DNA from: Mycolicibacterium neoaurum ATCC 25795
GTDB lineage: Bacteria; Actinomycetota; Actinomycetes; Mycobacteriales; Mycobacteriaceae
DNA: 64,000 nucleotides
Reading direction: 5' to 3'
Assembly: GCF_000691525.1 (NCBI RefSeq)
Contig: NZ_JMDW01000007.1
Coordinates: forward strand, 1 to 64,000
A program made the position numbers and the translations under genes. The first letter of the stretch is position 1; each line of letters begins with the position of its first letter. This document shows, one piece after another, positions 26,215-36,145 of the stretch. Under the pieces are notes generated by a model. The model saw only the letters and a program-made list of their open reading frames with translations, had not been told where the DNA came from and searched no databases.

Positions 26215-26265
26215 GTGCAGCTAGTTCCGCCGCACTTGGAACTCGCCTCGGTGGTCGCGCTGTGA
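26215..26265 (+). CDS. 16-codon upstream ORF coupled to yrbE1A
   Basis: GTG 26215 has an excellent ribosome binding site, GAGGAGGGGG, and opens a 16-residue frame (VQLVPPHLELASVVAL) that stops at TGA 26263, overlapping the yrbE1A start as GTGA. yrbE1A has no ribosome binding site of its own, so translation of this leader probably delivers ribosomes to it. In-frame ATG codons at 26167 and 26179 could lengthen it but lack such a site. Confidence 0.5.
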   Translation: MQLVPPHLELASVVAL

Positions 26266-27059
26266 CGGCGGGCAACGGCCTGGTCGACTACGTCAAGGAC
26301 CAGTTGGACAAACCACTGACTATGGTCGGTGGCTTCTTCAAGATGTGCGTCCTGACCGGCAAGGCGCTCCTCACGAGGCCCTTCCAGTGGAAGGAATTCA
26401 TCCTTCAGAGCTGGTTTCTGATCCGGGTCGCGTTCCTGCCCACGCTGGCGGTGTCCATCCCGCTCACCGTGCTCATCATCTTCACGTTGAACATCCTGCT
26501 CGCCGAGTTCGGTGCGGCCGACGTCTCCGGTGCCGGCGCGGCGCTGGGCGCGGTCACCCAGCTGGGCCCGCTGGTGACGGTGCTCGTCGTCGCCGGAGCC
26601 GGGTCCACCGCCATCTGCGCCGACCTCGGTGCGCGCACCGTGCGCGAAGAGATCGACGCCATGGAGGTGCTGGGCATCGACCCCATCGAGCGCCTGGTGG
26701 CTCCCCGCGTGGTTGCCGCCACGTTCGTCGCCTTCCTGCTCAACGGCGCGGTGATCACCATCGGCCTGGTCGGCGGGTACTTCTTCGGTGTCTACATCCA
26801 GAACGTCAACGCCGGCGCCTATGTCGCGACGCTCACGCTGCTCACCGGTTTCCCGGAGGTCATGATCTCGGTCATCAAGGCCACCCTCTTCGGTCTGATC
26901 GCCGGGCTGGTGGGTTGCTACCGCGGGCTCACCGTGGCGGGCGGTTCCAAGGGCGTCGGCACTGCGGTCAACGAGACGCTGGTGCTGTGCGTCGTCGCGT
27001 TGTTCGCGGTGAACGTCGTGCTGACGACGATCGGTGTCCGGTTCGGGACGGGAGGCTAG
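26262..27059 (+). CDS. yrbE1A: Mce1 permease subunit YrbE1A
   Basis: A 265-residue MlaE/YrbE-family permease with five or six membrane helices and the conserved segment ICADLGARTVREEIDAMEVLGIDP. With YrbE1B it forms the inner-membrane core of the Mce1 lipid importer, energised by a remotely encoded ATPase (MceG in M. tuberculosis). It starts at GTG 26262, translationally coupled to a short upstream frame. A palindrome and possible internal promoter precede it, so it may be expressed apart from fadD5. Confidence 0.96.
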   Translation: MTAGNGLVDYVKDQLDKPLTMVGGFFKMCVLTGKALLTRPFQWKEFILQSWFLIRVAFLPTLAVSIPLTVLIIFTLNILLAEFGAADVSGAGAALGAVTQLGPLVTVLVVAGAGSTAICADLGARTVREEIDAMEVLGIDPIERLVAPRVVAATFVAFLLNGAVITIGLVGGYFFGVYIQNVNAGAYVATLTLLTGFPEVMISVIKATLFGLIAGLVGCYRGLTVAGGSKGVGTAVNETLVLCVVALFAVNVVLTTIGVRFGTGG

Positions 27060-27066
27060 GCCGCGT

Positions 27067-27936
27067 ATGAGTACAGCCGCAGTTCTACGCGCCCGGTTCC
27101 CGAGGGCGTTCGATCGCACCCGCGGATACGCCGGCGCGCCCGGCCGGTTCCTCGACAGCATCGGTCACGTCGCCTGGTTCGTCGTGCAGGCCGTCGGGCA
27201 TCTGCCGCATGCGTTCAAGCACTACCGTCGCGAGTCGCTGCGACTGGTGGCCGAGATCGGCATGGGCACCGGCGCCATGGCCGTCATCGGGGGCACCGTC
27301 GCCATCATCGGTTTCGTCACCCTCTCGGCGGGCTCGCTGATCGCCATCCAGGGTTTCGCCTCACTGGGCAATATCGGCGTCGAGGCCTTCACCGGCTTCT
27401 TCGCCGCGCTGGCCAATATCCGCGTCGTCGCCCCGGTGGTCACCGGCCAGGCGATGGCCGCCACCGTCGGCGCGGGAGCCACCGCCGAGCTCGGCGCCAT
27501 GCGCATCAGCGAGGAGATCGACGCGCTGGAGGTGATGGGCATCAAGTCCATCTCGTATCTGGTGTCCACCCGGCTGATGGCCGGGGCCATCGTCATCGTC
27601 CCGCTCTACGCGATGGCCATTCTGCTGTCGTTCCTGTCCGCGCAGTTGGTCACCACGGTCTTCTACTCGCAGTCGGTCGGCACCTACGAGCACTACTTTC
27701 ATACGTTCCTGCGGGTGGATGACGTCATGTGGTCGTTCCTGGAGGTGATCATCATGTCGATCATCATCATGTTGAACCACTGCTACTTCGGTTACTTCGC
27801 CAGCGGTGGCGCAGTGGGTGTGGGTGAGGCGGTCGGTCGCTCGATGCGCACGTCACTGATCGCGATCGTGCTGGTCGTCCTGCTCGCCTCGTTGGCGCTC
27901 TACGGCACCGACCCGAACTTCAACCTGACGGTGTAG
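27067..27936 (+). CDS. yrbE1B: Mce1 permease subunit YrbE1B
   Basis: The partner MlaE-family permease, 289 residues, the length I recall for the M. tuberculosis protein. Membrane helices fill the protein, and the conserved MRISEEIDALEVMGI segment mirrors that of YrbE1A. ATG 27067 lies 7 bases after the yrbE1A stop; the longer frame upstream is inside yrbE1A. YrbE1A and YrbE1B make the translocation pore fed by Mce1A-F. Confidence 0.96.
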   Translation: MSTAAVLRARFPRAFDRTRGYAGAPGRFLDSIGHVAWFVVQAVGHLPHAFKHYRRESLRLVAEIGMGTGAMAVIGGTVAIIGFVTLSAGSLIAIQGFASLGNIGVEAFTGFFAALANIRVVAPVVTGQAMAATVGAGATAELGAMRISEEIDALEVMGIKSISYLVSTRLMAGAIVIVPLYAMAILLSFLSAQLVTTVFYSQSVGTYEHYFHTFLRVDDVMWSFLEVIIMSIIIMLNHCYFGYFASGGAVGVGEAVGRSMRTSLIAIVLVVLLASLALYGTDPNFNLTV

Positions 27937-27938
27937 CC

Positions 27939-29159
27939 ATGACCCAGCCCTCCGCACCCCTGGTCAAGCCGAAGACGCCGCCGTACAAGGTCGCCGGTGT
28001 CGTCCTGCTCCTCGTCTGCGCCCTCGTCCTGACCCTGACCTGGTTGCAGTTCCGCGGCTACTTCGAGAAGCGCGTGCAGCTGACCGTCATGGCCGAGCGG
28101 GCCGGCCTGGCGATGGACCCGGGCTCGAAGGTCACCTTCAATGGTGTGCCGATCGGGCGGTTGGCCGAGTCCGGCGTCGTCACCGTCGGCGACGTCCCGC
28201 AGGCCAAGCTGACCCTCGACGTCGACCCGAAGTACCTGTCGCTGATCCCGGCCAATGTGCAGGCCGAACTGCGCGCCACCACGGTGTTCGGCAACAAGTA
28301 CATCTCCTTCCTCTCCCCGCCGAACCCGTCGGCGCAGCGGTTGGCCGGTGGGGACACCGTGCAGGCCACCGGCACCACCACCGAGTTCAACACGCTGTTC
28401 GAGACGATCATGAAGATCGCCCAGCAGATCGACCCGGTGAAGCTGAACCAGACGCTGACCGCCGCGGCCCAGGCACTCGACGGACTCGGCGACAAGTTCG
28501 GACAGTCGCTGGTCGACGGCAATGACATTCTCGGCGAACTGAACGCGCGGATGCCGCAGATCCGGCGCGACGTGACGGGGCTGGCCAATCTGGCCGAGGT
28601 GTATTCCGATGCCGCGCCCGATCTGTTCGACGGTCTGACCAACGCGGTGACCACCGCGCAGACCCTCAACGCCGAGCAGGGCAATATCGACCAGGCGCTG
28701 ATGGCCGCGGTCGGGTTCGGCAACACCGGCGCCGACATCTTCGAGCGCGGGGGTCCATATCTGGTCCGCGGGGCCCAGGACCTGCTGCCCACCTCCAAGC
28801 TGCTCGATTACCACAGCCCCGCCCTGTTCTGCACCATCCGCAACTACCACGACAGCGCCCCGAAGCTGGCGGATGCCCTCGGCGGTAACGGCTACTCCCT
28901 GCGGACCAAGTCGTCGGTGGTCGGTGTGGGCAACCCGTATGTGTTCCCGGACAACCTTCCTCGCGTCAACGCCACCGGCGGACCCGGCGGACGTCCCGGT
29001 TGTTGGCAGCCGATCACCCGTGATCTGTGGCCGATGCCGTACCTGGTGATGGACACCGGTGCCAGCCTCGCACCGTACAACCATTTCGAACTCGGACAGC
29101 CGATCATGCAGGAATACGTCTGGGGACGCCAAGTGGGGGAGAACACGATCAACCCATGA
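27939..29159 (+). CDS. mce1A: Mce1A, MlaD-domain lipid-transfer protein
   Basis: First of six Mce proteins. The 406-residue protein has one N-terminal membrane helix (VAGVVLLLVCALVLTLTW, about residues 14-31), an MlaD/MCE domain starting AERAGLAMDPGSKVTFNGVPI, and a long helical region. Mce proteins form a hetero-hexameric channel that shuttles lipid across the cell envelope. It is somewhat shorter than the roughly 450-residue M. tuberculosis protein I recall. It starts 2 bases after yrbE1B. Confidence 0.95.
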   Translation: MTQPSAPLVKPKTPPYKVAGVVLLLVCALVLTLTWLQFRGYFEKRVQLTVMAERAGLAMDPGSKVTFNGVPIGRLAESGVVTVGDVPQAKLTLDVDPKYLSLIPANVQAELRATTVFGNKYISFLSPPNPSAQRLAGGDTVQATGTTTEFNTLFETIMKIAQQIDPVKLNQTLTAAAQALDGLGDKFGQSLVDGNDILGELNARMPQIRRDVTGLANLAEVYSDAAPDLFDGLTNAVTTAQTLNAEQGNIDQALMAAVGFGNTGADIFERGGPYLVRGAQDLLPTSKLLDYHSPALFCTIRNYHDSAPKLADALGGNGYSLRTKSSVVGVGNPYVFPDNLPRVNATGGPGGRPGCWQPITRDLWPMPYLVMDTGASLAPYNHFELGQPIMQEYVWGRQVGENTINP

Positions 29160-29190
29160 GCGAAGCGATTATTCGACAGGTGCGTATCCC

Positions 29191-30222
29191 ATGAGCATCA
29201 AGGGAACCCTCTTCAAACTGGGCGCCATCTCCGCGGTGCTGCTGACCTTCACCGCGGTCATCTTCGTGGTGTTCGCCCAACTGCGGTTCGACCGCACGAC
29301 GGGATATTCGGCGATCTTCGAGAACGCCAGCGGTCTGCGCACCGGCCAGTTCGTGCGCGCCTACGGTGTCGAGGTCGGCAAGGTCGAGGGCGTCACCCTC
29401 ATCGACGGCGGCCAGCGGGTGCGCGTCGACTTCGAGGTCGAGCGCGACCTGCAGCTGTTCTCCGAAACCACCGCTGCCATCCGGTATCTCGACCTCATCG
29501 GCAACCGCTACGTGGAACTGCGACGCGGTGACAGCAACACCGTGCTGCCCGCCGGCAGCACCATCCCGCTGGAACGCACCGAGCCGGCGCTGGACCTCGA
29601 CGCGCTCGTCGGTGGCTTCCGGCCGCTGTTCAAATCCCTTGACTCCAACAAGGTCAACAACATCGCGAACTCGATCATCACGATCTTCCAGGGCCAGGGC
29701 GGCACCATCAACAACATCCTGGACCAGACGGCCGAGCTGACCTCAGCGCTCGCCGACCGCGACCAGGCGATCGGCGAGGTGATCACCAACCTCAACACCG
29801 TGCTGGACACCACCGTCAAACACCAGAAGCAGCTCGACGAAACCCTGGTGAACTTCGAGGCATTGATCACCGGCCTGAAGAACCGGGCCGACCCGATCGG
29901 TGCGTCGGTGGCCGATATCAGTGATGCCGCAGGCTCGTTGTCGGATCTGTTGGCCGACAACCGGCCGCTGCTGCGGGATTCCTTCGGTTACCTGGAGACC
30001 ATCCAGCAGCCACTGGTCGACCAGCTGGACCAGGTCAACGACATCGTGCAGAAGATCCCGGCCTCGCTGAAGATCATCGGCCGCGCCGGTGGCATCTACG
30101 GTGACTTCTTCAACTTCTACGCCTGCGATCTCTCGCTGCGGCTCAACGGTCTTCAGCCGGGTGGACCGGTCCGCACGGTGCGGGTCACCACCCAGCCGAC
30201 GGGAAGGTGCACGCCGCAATGA
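29191..30222 (+). CDS. mce1B: Mce1B, MlaD-domain protein
   Basis: A 343-residue Mce protein with an N-terminal membrane helix (about residues 8-30), an MCE domain (NASGLRTGQFVRAYGVEVG) and a long helical region rich in coiled-coil-like heptads. I start at ATG 29191 (MSIKGTLFKLGAI); the frame continues upstream inside mce1A. Its stop overlaps the mce1C start as ATGA. The only larger gap in the Mce run, 31 bases, lies just before this gene. Confidence 0.94.
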   Translation: MSIKGTLFKLGAISAVLLTFTAVIFVVFAQLRFDRTTGYSAIFENASGLRTGQFVRAYGVEVGKVEGVTLIDGGQRVRVDFEVERDLQLFSETTAAIRYLDLIGNRYVELRRGDSNTVLPAGSTIPLERTEPALDLDALVGGFRPLFKSLDSNKVNNIANSIITIFQGQGGTINNILDQTAELTSALADRDQAIGEVITNLNTVLDTTVKHQKQLDETLVNFEALITGLKNRADPIGASVADISDAAGSLSDLLADNRPLLRDSFGYLETIQQPLVDQLDQVNDIVQKIPASLKIIGRAGGIYGDFFNFYACDLSLRLNGLQPGGPVRTVRVTTQPTGRCTPQ

Positions 30223-31802
30223 GGACCATCCAGGGCAACGACCGGATCCGCAAGGGTCTGATGGGCGTGGTGACCGTGGCGCTGGTCATCGGCGTCGGCT
30301 CGTCCATCACCAGCGTGCCGATGCTGTTCGCGGTGCCGGAGTACTACGCCCAGTTCAACGACACCGGCGGTCTCAACGTCGGTGACAAGGTGCGCATCGC
30401 GGGCGTCGACGTCGGCACCGTCCAGAGCATGGAGATCAAGGGCGACCGCGTCGAGATCGGCTACACCCTCGGCGGAATGCAGATCGGCACCGAGAGCCGG
30501 GCCGCGATCCGTACCGATACGGTGTTGGGCCGCAAGAACATCGAGGTGGAGCCCCGCGGCGACGAGATCCTCAAACCGCGTGGCTTCCTGCCCGTCGAAC
30601 AGACCCAGACGCCGTACCAGATCTACGACGCGTTCCTCGACGTCACCCAGGGCACCGCGGGCTGGGATACCCAGGCGGTCAAGCAATCTCTGAACGTGCT
30701 GTCCGAGACGGTCGACCAGACCTATCCGCACCTGAGTGCTGCCCTGGAGGGCGTGCAGCGGTTCTCCGACACCCTCGGCCAGCGTGACGAGCAGCTCAAG
30801 CAGCTGCTCGCCAACGCCAACAAGATCGCCACCGTGCTCGGCGACCGCAGCGGTCAGGTCAACGCACTGCTGGTCAACGCGCAGACCCTGTTGGCCGCGG
30901 TCAACGAGCGCAGCTACGCGGTGAACATGCTGCTGGAGCGGATTTCTGGTGTGTCCCAGCAGGTTTCCGGTCTGATCCAGGACAATCCGAATTTGAACAA
31001 GGTGCTGACCCAGCTCAACACCATCAGCGATACGCTCAACGAACGTAAGCAGGACCTCGCCGACACGCTGTCCATCGCCGGCAAGTTCATCACCTCTCTG
31101 GCCGAGGCGCTGGCGTCGGGCCCGTACTTCAAGGTGATGCTGGCCAACCTGCTGCCGCCCACCCTGTTGCAGCCGTTCGTCGACGCCGCCTTCAAGAAGC
31201 GCGGCATCAACCCGGAAGAGTTCTGGCGTAATGCGGGCCTGCCGGCCTTCCAGTTCCCCGATCCCAACGGGCAGCGTTTCGAGAACGGCGCACCGCCGCC
31301 GGCCCCGCAGGTGACCGAGGGCACCCCGGAGTTCCCGGGTCCCGCCGTCCCGCCGGGATCGCCGTGCTCGTACACCCCGCCCGCCGACGGCCTGCCCCGC
31401 CCGGGCAATCCGCTGCCGTGCGCGCAGCTCAGCCAGGGACCCTACGGTCCGGTGCCCGGCGGCTTCGCCCCGCCGGTGGGCGTGCAGACCTCGGATCCGA
31501 ACGTGCACGGACTCGGACCGACACCGGGTGTCCCGAGTGCGGGTATTCCAGGTCAGTTGCCGCCGAACGTGCCCGGCACACCGGTGCCGTTGGTCCCGGG
31601 CCCGCCCGGAGCACGCACCGTGCCGGTCGGTCCGCCGGGGGCTCCGGCCCCGCCAGGACCGATCCCGAGCCGCGCGCCGTTGCCGCCGCCGCTGCCGGGA
31701 CCGCCGCCGCCACCGGGACCAGGTGAGCAGCTCTCGCCGGCGGGCACCGCGCCGCTGCCCGGTAATCCGCCGTTCCTCCCGCCCAATTCGCAGGAAGGGT
31801 AG
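30219..31802 (+). CDS. mce1C: Mce1C, MlaD-domain protein with proline-rich tail
   Basis: A 527-residue Mce protein: N-terminal membrane helix, MCE domain (GLNVGDKVRIAGVDVGTV), a helical region with repeated NALL/LLVNA-like heptads, and a C-terminal tail of about 150 residues very rich in Pro and Gly (from about residue 370). The tail is typical of Mce1C and may extend into the cell wall. It starts at ATG 30219, overlapping the mce1B stop. Confidence 0.94.
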   Translation: MRTIQGNDRIRKGLMGVVTVALVIGVGSSITSVPMLFAVPEYYAQFNDTGGLNVGDKVRIAGVDVGTVQSMEIKGDRVEIGYTLGGMQIGTESRAAIRTDTVLGRKNIEVEPRGDEILKPRGFLPVEQTQTPYQIYDAFLDVTQGTAGWDTQAVKQSLNVLSETVDQTYPHLSAALEGVQRFSDTLGQRDEQLKQLLANANKIATVLGDRSGQVNALLVNAQTLLAAVNERSYAVNMLLERISGVSQQVSGLIQDNPNLNKVLTQLNTISDTLNERKQDLADTLSIAGKFITSLAEALASGPYFKVMLANLLPPTLLQPFVDAAFKKRGINPEEFWRNAGLPAFQFPDPNGQRFENGAPPPAPQVTEGTPEFPGPAVPPGSPCSYTPPADGLPRPGNPLPCAQLSQGPYGPVPGGFAPPVGVQTSDPNVHGLGPTPGVPSAGIPGQLPPNVPGTPVPLVPGPPGARTVPVGPPGAPAPPGPIPSRAPLPPPLPGPPPPPGPGEQLSPAGTAPLPGNPPFLPPNSQEG

Positions 31803-31811
31803 GGCGCCGAC

Positions 31812-33449
31812 ATGTCGACGATCTTCAACATCCGCAACGTCAAACTGCCACAGCTTTCCAAGGCGAGCGTCATCCTCGGCGTGATCGTGCTCGTGGTGGC
31901 CGTAGGTGCCGCCGCGGTCGGTTGGAATGTTTACAAGAAGCTGACCACGACCACGGTCACCGCCTACTTCCCGCAGACGCTGGCGCTCTACCCCGGCGAC
32001 AAGGTGCTCATCATGGGCGTCAAGGTCGGGGCCATCGATTCCATCGAGCCCCAGGGCGACCGGATGAAGGTGGTGCTGCACTGGGACAGCAAGTACAAGG
32101 TGCCCGCGGACGCCAGTGCCTCCATCCTGAACCCGTCGCTGGTGGCCTCCCGTGTCATCCAGCTCTCCCCGCCCTACACCGGCGGTGAGGCGATGCAGGA
32201 CGGTGCGGTCATCGACGAGGACCGCACCCAGGTCCCGGTCGAGTACGACCAGCTGCGCGACCAGATCACCCGGCTGTTGGCCGATCTGGGCCCCACACCC
32301 GAGCAGCCCAAGGGCCCGTTCGGCGATATCGTCGAATCGTTCGCCGACGGATTCGAGGGCAAGGGCGAGCAGTTCAACAAGACGCTCACCGGGCTCTCGG
32401 ATGCCCTGACCGCGCTGAACGAGGGCCGCGGTGATTTCGTCGGCATCGTCAAGAGCCTCGCGGTGTTCGTCAATGCGCTGCACAAGAGCGATCAGCAGTT
32501 CGTGGCGCTGAACAACGACCTGGCGCAGTTCACCAACTCGTTCACCAACACCGACCGCGAGGTCGCCAACGCGGTGGACGATCTGAACACGTTGCTGTCG
32601 ACCACGCGAAAGTTCCTCGACGAGAACGCGACCCCGCTGACCAACGACATCAACAATCTGTCGGATGTCACCACCGCGATCCTGCAGCCCGAGCCTCGCG
32701 ACGGTCTGGAGACCGGTCTGCACGCGTACCCGAACCTGGTGGCCAACGTCGTCAACGTGGTGGCGCCCAACCAGGGTGGCATCGTCGGTCTTCCGGTGCT
32801 GCCCGGCGTCACCAACTTCTCCAACCCGCTGAACTTCATCTGCAGTTCCATCCAGGCCGGTAGCCGGATGGGTTACCAGGATTCCGCGGAGCTCTGCGCG
32901 CAGTACCTGGCGCCGATCATGGACGCGATCAAGTTCAACTACCTGCCGTTCGGCATGAACCTGGCGGCCGGTGCGATGACGCTGCCCAAGCAGATCGCCT
33001 ACTCCGAGCCGCGGCTGCGTCCGCCGCCGGGGTACAAGGACACCACGGTGCCGGGCATCTTCTCTCGTGACACCCTGTTCTCGCACGGTAACCATGAGCC
33101 CGGCTGGATCGTGGCACCCGGTATGCAGGGGGTCGAGGTGCAGCCGTTCACCGCGAACATGCTGACCCCGGATTCGTTGGCCGCGTTGCTGGGTGGGCCC
33201 GATATCGTGCCGCCGCCGGCACCGCCCGCCTTCGGCGTGCCCCCGGGTGGCAACCTGCCCGGACCGCCGAATGCCTACGACCAGAACAATCCGCTACCCC
33301 CGCCGTGGTATCCGCAACCGGGACCGCCGCCGGTCCCGGCACCGGGTGTCATCCCGGGTGACCCGCCGCCGGCCGTGCCCGTGGGGGCGCCGGTCGCACC
33401 GGCGGCCCCGGCCGGACCGCCGCTGCCGGCAGAGGCAGGTGCACGATGA
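31812..33449 (+). CDS. mce1D: Mce1D, MlaD-domain protein with proline-rich tail
   Basis: A 545-residue Mce protein with a membrane helix (about residues 18-38), MCE domain (TLALYPGDKVLIMGVKVGAI), helical bundle, and a Pro-rich C-terminus starting near residue 465. It begins 9 bases after the mce1C stop and overlaps mce1E by 4 bases. Confidence 0.94.
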   Translation: MSTIFNIRNVKLPQLSKASVILGVIVLVVAVGAAAVGWNVYKKLTTTTVTAYFPQTLALYPGDKVLIMGVKVGAIDSIEPQGDRMKVVLHWDSKYKVPADASASILNPSLVASRVIQLSPPYTGGEAMQDGAVIDEDRTQVPVEYDQLRDQITRLLADLGPTPEQPKGPFGDIVESFADGFEGKGEQFNKTLTGLSDALTALNEGRGDFVGIVKSLAVFVNALHKSDQQFVALNNDLAQFTNSFTNTDREVANAVDDLNTLLSTTRKFLDENATPLTNDINNLSDVTTAILQPEPRDGLETGLHAYPNLVANVVNVVAPNQGGIVGLPVLPGVTNFSNPLNFICSSIQAGSRMGYQDSAELCAQYLAPIMDAIKFNYLPFGMNLAAGAMTLPKQIAYSEPRLRPPPGYKDTTVPGIFSRDTLFSHGNHEPGWIVAPGMQGVEVQPFTANMLTPDSLAALLGGPDIVPPPAPPAFGVPPGGNLPGPPNAYDQNNPLPPPWYPQPGPPPVPAPGVIPGDPPPAVPVGAPVAPAAPAGPPLPAEAGAR

Positions 33450-34588
33450 AGCTGAAGAAGATCGCCACGCGTGCCGTGGCGCTGGCCGTCGCCGGGTTGA
33501 TGCTCACCGGGTGCGGGCAGTGGCGAGGTATCGCCAATGTCCCGCTGCCCGGTGGCCCCGGCACCCAGGACGGCAGCACGACGATCTACATCCAGATGCC
33601 GGAGACGTTGGCGCTCAACGCCAACAGCCGGGTCCGGGTCGCCGATGTGTTCGTCGGCCGGGTGCGCAAGATCGAGCTGAAGAACTGGACGCCGTTGCTG
33701 ACGGTGGACCTGGAGCCCGGCGTCGAGTTGCCCAAGAATGCGCTGGCGCGCATCGGGCAGACCTCGCTGCTGGGTTCCCAGCACGTCGAACTCGACGAGC
33801 CGGACGACCCGTCGCCGGAAAAACTGCGCAACGGGGACACCATTCCGCTGGAACGATCATCGGCGTTTCCCACCATCGAGCGGACGCTCGCCAGCATCTC
33901 GGGCATCCTGACCGGCGGTGGCATCCCGAACATCGAGGTGATCCAGAACGAGGTGAACGCCATCCTGACCGGGCGTTCCGGCGAGATCCGGGAGCTGTTG
34001 AACCGGCTGGACACCTTCACCTACGAGATGAACCAGCAGCGTGAGGACCTGACGCGCGCCATCGACTCGACCAACCGGCTGCTCGGTATCGTCAGCCAGC
34101 GCACCGAGACCCTGGACCGCGTGCTCACCGAATTCCCGCCGCTGATCAAACATTTCGCCGATACCCGGGACCTGTTCGCCGATGCGGTGACATCGCTCGG
34201 GCGGCTCAGCGCGACGGCTGACGAGACGCTGAGCAACACCAACGCGAACCTGAACACCAACCTGAAGAATCTGCAGCGGCCGCTGCGGGAGCTGGCCAAG
34301 GCTTCCCCGTATCTGGTCGGTGCGCTCAAGCTGTTGCTCACGGTGCCGTTCAACATCGAGAACATCCCGAAGGCGATCCGCGGTGACTACATCAACGTCT
34401 CGCTGACCATCGACCTGACGCTCAGTGCCATCGACAACGGTTTCCTGTCGGGTACCGGTATCTCGGGCATGCTGCGGGCACTGGAACAGGCCTGGGGTCG
34501 TGATCCGGCGACGATGATGCCGGATGTGCGGTTCACCCCCAACCCGAACAGTGCGCCCAACGGTCCGCTGATCGAAAGGTCGGAGTGA
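33446..34588 (+). CDS. lprK: Mce1E lipoprotein (LprK)
   Basis: The Mce family member that is a lipoprotein. The 380-residue protein begins with a basic, hydrophobic signal peptide and lipobox LTGC (Cys23), then an MCE domain (NANSRVRVADVFVGRVR) and a helical region. Lipid anchoring would hold the complex to the membrane outer face. The start ATGA overlaps the mce1D stop by 4 bases. Confidence 0.95.
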   Translation: MKLKKIATRAVALAVAGLMLTGCGQWRGIANVPLPGGPGTQDGSTTIYIQMPETLALNANSRVRVADVFVGRVRKIELKNWTPLLTVDLEPGVELPKNALARIGQTSLLGSQHVELDEPDDPSPEKLRNGDTIPLERSSAFPTIERTLASISGILTGGGIPNIEVIQNEVNAILTGRSGEIRELLNRLDTFTYEMNQQREDLTRAIDSTNRLLGIVSQRTETLDRVLTEFPPLIKHFADTRDLFADAVTSLGRLSATADETLSNTNANLNTNLKNLQRPLRELAKASPYLVGALKLLLTVPFNIENIPKAIRGDYINVSLTIDLTLSAIDNGFLSGTGISGMLRALEQAWGRDPATMMPDVRFTPNPNSAPNGPLIERSE

Positions 34589-34591
34589 GTC

Positions 34592-36145
34592 ATGCTGCTG
34601 ACCCGAATGATCAAGACGCAGTTGCTCATCTTCGTCGTGCTGACGTTGGTGGCGCTGGTGGTGTTGTCGCTGGGCTACCTGCGGCTGCCGACCTATGCCG
34701 GCATCGGCATGTACCGGCTCTACGCGGACCTGCCGAACTCGGCAGGTCTGTACAAGACCGCCAACGTCACCTTCCGCGGCACCACGGTCGGCAAGGTGAT
34801 CGAGGTGGAGCCGACCGAGACCGGCGCCAGGGTCACGATGGACATCAACAACGACACCCAGGTGCCCATCGACGCCAGCGCCGATGTGCACTCGGTGTCG
34901 GCCGTCGGTGAGCAGTTCCTCGACCTCGTATCCCCCGATAACGTTCCGCAGCACTTCAAGGACGGGGACACGATCACCAAGGGCACCGTGCCCGCCGAGG
35001 TGGGGCCCGCCCTGGATTCCGCGCAGCGCGGCCTGGCCGCCCTGCCGGAGGAGAAGATCGGCGTCCTGCTCGACGAGACCGCCAAGGCTGTCGGCGGGTT
35101 GGGCCCTTCCCTGCAGCGCCTGGTCGATGCGACGCAGAACCTCGCCGGTGATTTCCGGGAGAACCTGCCCGCACTCACCGATGTCGTCGACAACTCGGCG
35201 CCGATCATCGAGTCCCAGGTGAACTCCGGTGACGCCATCTCGCGGTGGGCGGCCAACCTGAACACGATCAGCGCGCAGACCGCGGAGAAGGATGCCGCAC
35301 TGCGCAGCGGGTTGCAGCAGGCGGCGCCGACGGCCGATCAGCTCAACGCGGTCTTCGGTGATGTGCGCGAGTCGCTACCGCAGACGCTGGCCAATCTCGA
35401 GATCGTTCTCGACATGCTCAAGCGGTACAACAAGAACGTCGAGCAGGTGCTGGTGGTGCTGCCGCAGGGTGCGGCGATCGCCCAGACGGCGACGATCTTC
35501 GCCCCGGAGGGTCTGCTGCATTTCGGTCTGGGGATCAACTCGCCGCCGCCGTGCCTGACCGGCTTCCTACCCGCATCGCAGTGGCGGTCACCGGCGGACA
35601 CCAAGACCGAGCCGCTGCCGTCGGGGCTGTACTGCAAGATCCCGAAGGATGCCCCCAATGCGGTGCGCGGCGCGCGTAACTACCCGTGCGTCGACGTCCC
35701 CGGCAAGCGCGCGGCGACGCCACGGGAGTGCCGCGGTGAGGATCCCTATGTGCCGCTGGGCACCAACCCCTGGTACGGCGATCCGAACCAGATCGTGGAC
35801 TGCCCGGCCGCCGGCGCACGCTGCACCCGTCCGGTGAACCCCGGTCAGGTCATCCCGGCGCCGTCGATCAACAACGGGATGAATCCGCTACCGGCGAGCC
35901 AACTGCCTCCACCGCAGACCACGCTGCCGACCAGTGACCCCCTCACCCCGCCTGGCCAGGGCACGGTCACCTGCAGTGGACAGCAACCCAATCCGTGCAT
36001 CTACACTCCGGCAGCAGGTCCTTCCGCGGTGTACAGCCCGTCCAGCGGTGAAGTGGTCGGACCCGACGGCGTCAAGTACTCCGTCAACAACTCGAGCAAT
36101 CCAGGAGATAACGGATGGAAGGAGATGCTGGCACCAGCCGGCTGA
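34592..36145 (+). CDS. mce1F: Mce1F, MlaD-domain protein
   Basis: Last of the Mce proteins, 517 residues: N-terminal membrane helix (about residues 8-30), MCE domain (NSAGLYKTANVTFRGTTVG), helical region, and a C-terminal third rich in Pro, Asn and several Cys (for example YPCVDVPGKR and DCPAAGARC) that could form disulfides outside the membrane. It ends 31 bases into the next gene, in another frame. Confidence 0.94.
   Translation: MLLTRMIKTQLLIFVVLTLVALVVLSLGYLRLPTYAGIGMYRLYADLPNSAGLYKTANVTFRGTTVGKVIEVEPTETGARVTMDINNDTQVPIDASADVHSVSAVGEQFLDLVSPDNVPQHFKDGDTITKGTVPAEVGPALDSAQRGLAALPEEKIGVLLDETAKAVGGLGPSLQRLVDATQNLAGDFRENLPALTDVVDNSAPIIESQVNSGDAISRWAANLNTISAQTAEKDAALRSGLQQAAPTADQLNAVFGDVRESLPQTLANLEIVLDMLKRYNKNVEQVLVVLPQGAAIAQTATIFAPEGLLHFGLGINSPPPCLTGFLPASQWRSPADTKTEPLPSGLYCKIPKDAPNAVRGARNYPCVDVPGKRAATPRECRGEDPYVPLGTNPWYGDPNQIVDCPAAGARCTRPVNPGQVIPAPSINNGMNPLPASQLPPPQTTLPTSDPLTPPGQGTVTCSGQQPNPCIYTPAAGPSAVYSPSSGEVVGPDGVKYSVNNSSNPGDNGWKEMLAPAG

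Noticed and set aside
30153..33095. 980-codon minus-strand frame over mce1C-mce1D
   Set aside because: Antisense to genes with clear MCE domains; Val/Gly/Arg/Gln composition typical of a shadow frame.
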